Positions 57,052-64,000 of a stretch of DNA of 64,000 bases are shown here, one piece after another. Every line of letters begins with the position of its first letter. Position 1 is the stretch's first letter. This DNA comes from Imbricaverruca yamaguchii (lineage: Eukaryota; Arthropoda; Thecostraca; Neoverrucidae). Below the pieces are notes generated by a model. It was not told the DNA's origin. It saw only the letters and a list, made by a program, of their open reading frames with translations, and ran no database searches. Made by a program: the position numbers and the translations under genes. The stretch covers positions 62,001 to 126,000 of the forward strand of contig JAOTOL010001222.1 of NCBI GenBank assembly GCA_034440575.1, read 5' to 3'.

Positions 57052-57123
57052 CGGCTGTGTCGGCTGTGTCGGCTGTGTCAGCTGTCACGGCTGTCACGGC
57101 TGCCACGGCTGTCACGACTGTGT
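57052..57123. repeat. 9-bp tandem repeat, eight units
   Basis: CGGCTGTGT and CGGCTGTCA variants in exact 9-bp register from 57052 to 57123. Confidence 0.9.
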
Positions 57124-57189
57124 CGTCCACGAGCTGTGCGCCGCGCCTGAGTCGCCCGGTGACTTCTAGATCGTCGCCGCTGTCGCACG

Positions 57190-57365
57190 TCGGCGACGAG
57201 GAGCGCGTCCTTCGCCCGACACGTCAACGGCGCAGAGCGCGTCCTTCGCCCGACACGCTGGTGAAGCGAGCGCCTGCTTTGCCCGGCACGTCACCGACGC
57301 GAAGCTCATCCTTCGCCCGACACGCTGGTGACACAGAGCGCACCCTTCGCCAGACACGCTGGCGC
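57190..57365. repeat. Tandem CCTTCGCCCGACACGCTGG-type repeat
   Basis: Five copies of CCTTCGCCCGACACG-like sequence, at about 57209, 57250, 57280 (TTTGCCCGGCACG), 57311 and 57345, with unequal spacing of about 30-41 bp. Confidence 0.8.
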
Positions 57366-57480
57366 TGCTGCTGGCCGACAGTCCGCCGCGCGGCGGCTTC
57401 CCGGAGGAGGGCTGGCCGCCGCTGGCCGCCGCCACCATCTCTCACAGCCGCAGCGACGGCGAGCTACTACACAGCAGCCA
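57337..57480 (+). CDS. Weak candidate internal exon
   Basis: One frame reads LALLLADSPPRGGFPEEG and then ISHSRSDGELLHSSQ, ending at a donor AGT/GTAAGT (57484). A stop at 57329 and an AG at 57335-57336 would bound an exon there, but no polypyrimidine tract is present. The peptide looks more protein-like than its neighbours, yet no family is recognised and the DNA is GC-rich, where open frames arise easily. Confidence 0.22.
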
Positions 57481-57484
57481 GTGT

Positions 57485-59016
57485 AAGTGCACGCACCGCA
57501 CGCCGGGCCGCTCCGTCTGACGCCCACCCAGACGGGTGGGTGCCTGCCTCGGGCCAACCGCCTGCGCCTCCCCCGTCTGCTCGACAGACTGTCGGCAGGC
57601 TGTAGACAGGCTGTCGGCAGGCTGTCAGCGGGTTGTCGGTATCAGCAAGCCGTCGGCACGCTGCCGGAAGGCCTGCCGCGCGCTTCGTTCAGTGTCAGCC
57701 AGTGGCTGGCCGTTTGACCCGACTGCTGTTTGGTGTTGCCGCGCGTGCGGTGGCTGATGTCGATGTCGCTTTAGTTGTTTCCTGCGGCTCGGTCCGACGT
57801 TGTTGACGTGTGCATGCTTCGTGTGTGCACGCAGTGCGAGGTAGCCGAGCGGATAGGTCGGTGCGCACGACTGCACGCTGTTGATGCACGCGGTGCTGCG
57901 TGCAGCGGCGCCTCGTCGACCTCGACGCAGACGCCGAGTGTGTTGGTGTCGGCGCAGATCCAGCGCGACGGGACTTCCGAGAGAAGCTCCGCGCTCGTCG
58001 ATGTCAGCATGTGTCGCGAGTGACGCAGGTCGGCGCCCGGTGACGCAGGCGGCTTTCTCGCCATGCTGACTCCCAGCTCCGAACGCGGCTTCCGCCGTCA
58101 TGTATCTTAGATACCCGGGTAGGAACCCGTTCCCCGTGCCTTTTGGGAATTGCGCTCACTGGATCGTGCCCGATGCTCGTGCCAGAGCATGCCGAGATTC
58201 CATACCGGATCATTTCCAAGTGCCCTACTTGATTGTGCCCGAGGTTCCCCTCTCGGCTGTGGTCCGGTCACCCGTCACGGAGGCGCGGCTAAGCCGACGC
58301 TCGCCGCTGGACCGGCCGTTCGGCGGGATCGCGTGGTCGCGCGGGCGGCGCGGCGGAGACAGGCAGCATCTGGTCATCTCGCCCAGTACCCGCCGCCAGG
58401 ATGGGCCCGATCAGCTGGTACACTCATAACTCGTGATGGGAGCCGCGGCAAGTGTAGAAACTTGGCTAGCAGCTAAAAACTAAGCTAGCCGACGAAACAC
58501 GAGCGGCCCACCGGCACGTCGGTCGCAGGCGCGGAAGCGGTGGGCGACCCGCTCGTGACAGTGCCGCCGTTCCGTCTGCAGCCGGCGTCGGTCCTCAGCT
58601 GAATGTTGGCGCTGATTGCGTCGGCGGACGTGCCGCGTGCGGCCAGCGACCAACCGGCCCGGCGAGACTCGTCCGCCAGGTAATCACACTGTCGACCGCC
58701 GGCGACGTCGGCGTCCCGACGGCGCCCGGTCGCTCGCCCCGCCGACCGTCGCGTCGCCGCCGTCGACGGCGGTTCGCTGTGGAGCGCCGCGGCTGGTGAT
58801 CGGCCAGCGGCCGGGCACCGGATCGACCCGGCGGCGGCGTTGTTTACGCCGCGCCGGGTGAACGCTCGACGGAGCCCGCCGGCTGAGCTTTAAACGGCCC
58901 GCCGCCAGCCGGCTGCCGGGACGGTCGGCGCGTCGACCAAATACAGCACCGATCGGCGCTTGTCTCCCCGGGGACGCACAAGTGACGGGCCAATGGATGC
59001 CGGTCAGCATGCGGCC
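57485..59016. other. CpG-rich sequence without recognised gene
   Basis: Contains short CTGTCGGCAGGCTGT repeats (57587-57630) and a tRNA-like GAGGTAGCCGAGCGGATAGG phrase (57838) without a usable B box. No domain recognised in any frame. Confidence 0.4.
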
Positions 59017-59078
59017 GGCTCGGCCACGGCTCGGCCACGGCTCGGCCACGGCTCGGCCACGGCTCGGCCATGGCTCGG
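59017..59078. repeat. 11-bp tandem repeat, five units
   Basis: GGCTCGGCCAC in exact 11-bp register at 59017, 59028, 59039, 59050 and 59061, followed by a partial unit. Confidence 0.92.
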
Positions 59079-59212
59079 GGGACGCTCCCCGCCGGCACCT
59101 CTCGGCGGCTCCCGGCACTTCCCGGCCGGCCCGTCCGCACTGGATCCGGCTGAAAGCTGAGCTCATAGCCAGGGCTGGAGCCGGGGCGCACCTGCAATCC
59201 AAGGTGTGGATC

Positions 59213-59372
59213 ACGGTAGCTCAGTCGGGTAGACGCTAGACGCTTGATCATGAGTTCCCACAACCGGTGAGATTACCCTGAGATTCACCTGCGACCTATC
59301 CGCGTGAAAGGTTGGCAACGCTATATGATCCAGCAGTTGAATGCGTCGTAAAAGAACCAACAGCTCCTCTTC
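59213..59372 (+). mobile_element. SINE, Lys-like head group, degraded B box
   Basis: GATCACGGTAGCTCAGTCGG (A box) and CGCTTGATCATGAG, a disrupted B-box region. The same 3' domain as 52792-52963 follows: TTGGCAACGCTATATGATCC, GTTGAATGCGTCGTAAAAGAACC. No target duplication found. Confidence 0.85.
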
Positions 59373-59770
59373 GTATTATATAATCACCTCATCTTTGCAC
59401 CAAATGGATAGTTGAATTTCAGACTGGAGTTGTCTTTGGAAGAAATGGATATCGAATGGAACGGTGGCAGAAGTGGGTTGTGGGTTGAGTGAATGGTCCT
59501 CGATGTTGGGTGTCGACCCAGACCATATTCCGAACACAAATGAGGTCCTGTGCTCACTCCGGGTCCGGGACGCTGACCGGATTCCAAGCACAAATCTGGT
59601 TCTGGGACCGGACCGAATCCCTCGGCCGAGACCGCCGCGACTGGACACAGACCGGCGGTGTGCGTATTAGCTCCAGAGCCCTCCGGTCCGCATGCTGGCA
59701 TGTTGGCTGAGCCCGGCAGTGGGCAGCTCGGACAAGTCCGGGTGCCCGCCGACCTAGGGCGAACCCCGGC
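59373..59770. other. Unassigned sequence
   Basis: No gene recognised. A repeated ATTCCAAGCACAAATCTGG/TTCCGAACACAAATGAGG motif lies at about 59527-59600. Confidence 0.4.
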
Positions 59771-60085
59771 GCCGACGGCCTCCCGCCAGACGACCACTAC
59801 CGTGGCGCCAACCTGACCGACGGCCTCCCGCCAGACGACCACTACCGTGGCGCGAACCTGACCGGCGGCCTCCCGCCAGACTAGCACTACCGTGGCGCGA
59901 ACCTGACCGGCGGCCTCCCGCCAGACGACCACTACCGTGGCGCGAACCTGACCGACGGCCTCCCGCCAGACGAGCACTACCGTGGCGCTAACCTGACCAA
60001 CGGCCTCCCGCCAGACTAGCACCACCGTGGCGCGAACTTGACCAACGGCCTCCCGCCAGACTAGCACCACCGTGGCGCGAACCTG
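59771..60085. repeat. 45-bp minisatellite, seven exact-length units
   Basis: Units of ACCGGCGGCCTCCCGCCAGA followed by CTAGCACTACCGTGGCGCGAACCTG run 45 bp each from 59771 to 60085 with no length variation. Variable sites are GACGACC/CTAGCAC and GGCG/GACG/CAACG. The period is 15 codons, so a 236-codon minus frame (VRATVVLVWREAVGQ repeat) runs through; this is not taken as a gene. Confidence 0.95.
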
Positions 60086-60169
60086 ACAACGCATGGGCTC
60101 TGTCCAGTTACTCTGCCTTAGCCAACGTGGTCATTACCATCCGGGGTCAAACATTCGTGTGAATGTGAG

Positions 60170-60345
60170 ATTGTTTGTGATTGTGGCTGCTGTCTTGCGA
60201 AGCATTGATTGTTGAGCCACATGGCGTCGCCAATCTTCCCCGATTGGTCGCGGGCGACGGGTAGCGACGGGTGGGATTTGAACCTGCCACCATCCGGTTG
60301 GGAGACGGGCACCTCCCCCACCTGGACTGCTCACCCCTGGCAATG
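60170..60345 (-). mobile_element. SINE, Val-like head group
   Basis: Minus strand: GAGCAGTCCAGGTGGGGGAGG, B box AGGTTCAAATCCC, CACCCGTCGCTACCCGTCGC, CGACCAATCGGGG, GATTGGCGACGCCATGTGGC. Same element type as 642-808, diverged. Confidence 0.82.
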
Positions 60346-60837
60346 TGATGCGACGGCTGCGACGCTAACTCGAGTGACGCCGAATTGCGGTGGTGTCGAG
60401 CCGTCCGGTGAGCGAGCTTACGTGAAACGAAATTGTGATCTACATGCGATTTGCGTCTGGGCCGCCGCAGCGAGGTGAAGCCGTTTGTGCGGTGCTCCGT
60501 CTGTCCACTGGCCTGTTGTCGGGACCTGGTGACTCAGCTGCCGCCGCTTTCGAGTATCCTAGAACTGCGGAATTTAAGTGGAAGTCAACATCTAATAGAA
60601 GCTTGCTTGAGTCTCCTCGAGCCGAGTTTTGACTTCCTGAGCTGGCTTCTGTGAACCGACTGCATTCAACTACGATAGTTCATCCCGCTCGTACAATGTT
60701 GAAGCTACACCCCATTCTGGCACGATTACCATGAAACCGTTTTGCTAGCCACTGCTATTCTATTTGGTTATTTTATGCAATGTCATTCACTTTACTGGAT
60801 CTCGATGTCTTAGACTCATCATTCCATTATCATGTAT
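60346..60837. other. Unassigned sequence
   Basis: No gene recognised. Confidence 0.4.
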
Positions 60838-60990
60838 GATTGTTTTGCGATGCGTCGACCGGCGCGTCACACAGCGTCGCCAGCCTCTCGCGCCGATTGG
60901 TCACGAGTGAAGAGCGGCGACAGGTGGGACTCGAACCCGCAATCTTTGGGTTGGGACACGGGCACATCACCTCTTGGCTGCTCGTCGCTG
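60838..60990 (-). mobile_element. SINE, Val-like head group, B box intact
   Basis: Minus strand: GCCAAGAGGTGATGTGCCCG, B box GGGTTCGAGTCCC, CACCTGTCGCCGCTCTTC, GACCAATCGGCGCGAGAGG, CTGGCGACGCTGTGTGACG, CATCGCAAAACAATCATAC. No convincing target duplication. Confidence 0.87.
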
Positions 60991-63199
60991 AGAATTGTCC
61001 GTGTCAGGGCACTGCACGCGAAACTCCTGAGATTGCGGCTCGCCATCTTGGCGGCTATCCGGCGACGTTCGGTGCTGACCTCGACGGGGCTGCCCCCCCC
61101 CCCCCTCGGCCCCAGCTACAGGTGAGCCGGCGCTACTGGCGCTGCTGGTGCTGGAGATGACGACGAGCTGGGCATGACGCATGCCCGGCCGAAACCCGAC
61201 CCGACACACGTGGCCGCCGCCGGCCCAGCCGCAGCCGCCGGCAGCTGCGCGCAGGCGCCGGCAGCGGTGCGCAGACGTGATCGGCCCGCCCACTAATCAG
61301 CGGTTTGTGCGCGCTGGCCGTCGGTCGGTCGGCGGCTCCTGTTGGCTGCGCGGTGACCCCGTGACGTGACATGACGCGACCAGCGGCAGATCTGTTTGAC
61401 GGTGAAAACCGCAAACAAGAGCTCCGGGCGCCGACGGCAGGCGCGCGCCGCCGGGCGGTCGGTATGCGCCCGGGAACGCCTCTGCTCAGGAGTGATCAGC
61501 GGGTCGATTTCCGCAGTTCGCTTCTTGGCGGTTTTCGTTGCGTCCGGTCGGCACGACTTGGCGACTTGGCAGTGTTTGGTATCGCCTAGCTGAACCCCCG
61601 TGCGGTTTCATTACGCTCGGGATACCGGGTCGGCACTTGGTCGGGTGTTGTGTTGGTGTTGAGCGAATTTCCTGACCGAGCGCGGAATGTGTCCTGTGAA
61701 CATGGGCGCGTGAGATTCGACACCGGCCGTACTTCTTTCTCTCTTGTTGTATTGTTTGATCTGGGTGTATTTTTGGTTGCTAAGGTGGAGGTTTAGGCCC
61801 AGGCACCCTTTCACTGCGCCTCTGCTTTGGCATAGCAAAGAGCAACCCCATTTTGTGCCCTTTTATTTACATTTTTCTTGTCCCGGCTGTCCTTGGCAAA
61901 AATGGTATCTCCTAAACCCTCGCTAAAACTCGTCCATTGCAATCTCAGAAAATGCATCCACAGTTGCCTTCGTGTGTGCCGACGTGTATGTACGGACATA
62001 GCGGCAGCTGCTCTCTTGAACATAAACAATAGTCCGCAGCGGACAGGAAAATAGAGGGAAGGAGGCACATACGAACATATTGTAGCCCCATGTTTTAGCT
62101 AAAATGATGTAATTGCAGGAGGACATGGTCCACAGAGCTTCACACCTCACCACCCCTGACATACACACGCATTTCGGAAGAGTTTGGCTATTGTGACTAT
62201 TTGGTTGTTATGACTGTTATGCCGGTTTGGTCTGTTTGGACTGTTTGGGACGCTGCTATGACTATTTGGAAATAAGTAACCACAAATAGCCCTGGTCCTC
62301 TCCCCATCTTCTCCGAGCAGCCTGACGTCCATGCCCAACACTAGTCCAAGAACGAGTGGTTGCCAGCTGGGCTGCGTTTCGGATGTGGTACATGCATGGA
62401 TGATACATTCTTCTAGTGTCCATGCATGGTTTTACCATCAAATCACTCTTCGGTTGATTCTTTGTAGTGGTTTATCATGAAATCGTATCATTTGTGTCGT
62501 TTCCTGCTTGATGAGTCTGCTATCTGTGAACGTGGACTTTTTGTCTGTGATACTGATCCATGATCGTGCTGTGTGTGCAGTCGTCGTATCGCCACCATGG
62601 TGTGTGCTCCATCACCGCTTTTTTATATATGGGAACGTGACCTTTGGATGCGTGGCCAGCTTCTGCCCATGATGTAACGATACTGTGTCGTGTTCCTCGT
62701 TTTACCCCACTGTTTATTTTTATTTTTTGTATGGGACCAGCAAAACACAAGGTGTGACTGCGACAGTATCGGCGTCCCGTGTGTTTTAATTGGCACTGCT
62801 ATCTACTTCGGTGAACCGTGACGTTTCCTTTGTCGGTTATGCCCGTGTGATTTTGCATCGATTCAGTGATCAAGCCGTGGCAGAAGATGCCGCGACGGCA
62901 CGAGAATCTGATAATGCCATGGAATGTTCAGCCTTTAGTGGTGCAACGGCATGCGTGATGGTGGGACTCCCGAAAGAGTTGGTGCATCACCCACGATTGA
63001 TTACCGCCTGGTGGCACAGGGCAGATGATATCAACAGTTTCATGGTGGCTGATAACTGACACCCCGCCTATTTTGGTAGCCTGTCTGGACACTACGCTAG
63101 TCCATCAAGCGAATTTTGCATATGGGATCAATTCCAGAAGAACTCCAATGTATGGTTGGACCAATGTATGGAGGTACCGAACTGATGAAGCTGCATTAG
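60991..63199. other. Unassigned sequence
   Basis: A C-run lies at about 61091-61105 and a CpG-rich part at 61.1-61.6 kb. A short TGGTTGTTATGACTGTTATG-type trinucleotide-rich stretch is at about 62200-62265. No gene recognised. Confidence 0.4.
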
Positions 63200-63720
63200 G
63201 TCCGTACGGCGCATCCATCTCTTCCACGGCCTCTCATCGCGCCTCCATCGCCGCAGCCATCGCATCTCCGAAGGCTTCTCTCATTGCTTCTCACACGGCC
63301 TCATCGCCTCTGCCACCTCTTCCACCACCTGTCGCTACTCTTCGCCCGCGACCAATCGGCGTGAGAGATTGGCGACGCTACGTGACTAAACGGTCGATGT
63401 GTCGTAAAACCAATAACCAACCAACCACCTCTTCCACATCGCCCCTGCCACCTCATCAACGTCGCCTGTGTCACCGTCACAGCATCTCCCATCTCTCAGT
63501 CCGCCTCTGCCACCGCATCACCACCGCCTCCAGACCGCGTCACCCATCGCGTCACCCATCACTTCTCCTTCAGCCTTTCCCACAACCTCTCCCATAACCT
63601 CCCTCACAACAATCTCCCACATCTCCCACAACCTCTCCCACTGCCTCTCTCACAACCTCTCTAACCACCTCTTCAACCGCCGCTCCCATCGCTTCTCCGT
63701 CGCGTCCCGACCGTCCGGCT
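63200..63720. repeat. CT-rich degenerate repeat (CCTCTCCCACAA / CCATCGC type)
   Basis: Short imperfect units such as GCCTCCATCGCCGCAGCCATCG and CAACCTCTCCCA recur irregularly, interrupted by a SINE fragment at 63326-63424. Confidence 0.7.
63326..63424 (+). mobile_element. 5'-truncated SINE in the CT-rich repeat
   Basis: It begins at CACCTGTCGCTACTC, the point just after the B box in the full element, and continues through CGACCAATCGGCGTGAGAG, GATTGGCGACGCTACGTGAC and GTGTCGTAAAACCAATAACC. CCACCTCTTCCAC at 63313-63325 and 63425-63437 is the apparent 13-bp target duplication. Confidence 0.85.
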
Positions 63721-64000
63721 GTGCGCAGCTAGGCGAACATCACCTTCCACTCTTCGTAGGGCTGTATGCAGCCAGACAGACATCACACTCCACTCTCGGT
63801 ATCGCTGTTGCACCATGTCTCCGGCACAGCACCATCGGATGTCTGACCGCGGCTCAGACTGCTGACAGTATCAGCCGCAGCCGAGCGCCTCTCCGTGCGG
63901 CCTCGGTGCATGGTCGGTGGCTGCGCCGGGTCGCCGCCACCGCGGCACTGCGCAGCGCACGCCCGACGCGCCGGTATTGTTCCTGGCCCCGCGCACGCGA
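63721..64000. other. Unassigned CpG-rich end of window
   Basis: No gene recognised. Confidence 0.4.

Noticed and set aside
57837..57905. Another tRNA-headed SINE
   Set aside because: Only an A-box-like GTAGCCGAGCGGATAGG is present, without B box or known tail.

Overview
The window reads as a gene-poor stretch of an invertebrate, probably arthropod, nuclear genome. The reasons are several classes of decayed animal retroelements (CR1/Rex-like and RNase H-bearing LINEs, a Penelope-like element with a GIY-YIG region), many tRNA-headed SINEs, TTAA-bounded non-autonomous DNA transposons, long minisatellites, and short first-exon-like ORFs that end in consensus GTAAGT/GTGAGA splice donors. The species cannot be fixed from the sequence. 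No bacterial operon, rRNA gene, intact tRNA gene, CRISPR array or complete protein-coding gene is visible.

Layout. 0-9.2 kb: a 387-bp-arm inverted repeat built around a SINE, three LINE fragments, a BglII-rich minisatellite, several hairpins and a reverse-oriented SINE. 9.2-19.1 kb: a palindrome cluster, a Penelope-like element on the minus strand, two tandem arrays (42 bp and 15 bp), and an EN-RT-RNase H LINE on the minus strand with a second EN copy joined head to tail. 19.3-24.8 kb: a piggyBac-like MITE, a 2 kb highly diverged satellite and a LINE 3' end. 25.2-34.1 kb: the only part with convincing host-gene signals. There is a THAP-domain first exon (+), a first-exon candidate on the minus strand, and a third candidate first exon (+). 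The last two flank a CpG-rich island and point away from each other. The DNA on both sides of the island is strongly CpG-depleted, as expected for methylated gene bodies; a decayed LINE and a CpG-decayed MITE lie inside that tract. 34.1-40 kb: mixed unique and repeat sequence with a possible solo LTR. 40-44 kb: a cluster of five different minisatellites (59, ~110, 93, 50 and 33 bp). 44.5-46.3 kb: two copies of one dispersed repeat. 47-54 kb: SINEs with clear target-site duplications and another MITE copy. 54.4-56.7 kb: a 2.3 kb (TC)n/(TCTCTG)n microsatellite. 56.8-64 kb: CpG-rich DNA with more minisatellites and SINEs and one weak exon candidate.

The parts do not form a pathway. The main stories are the contrast between CpG-decayed and CpG-intact copies of the same repeats, the divergent first exons around one CpG-rich island, a set of SINEs with different tRNA heads but a shared 3' domain, and a marked tendency to form exact inverted repeats. 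Nearly all long open frames in the 40-44, 54-57 and 59-60 kb regions are by-products of tandem repeats and are not annotated as genes.
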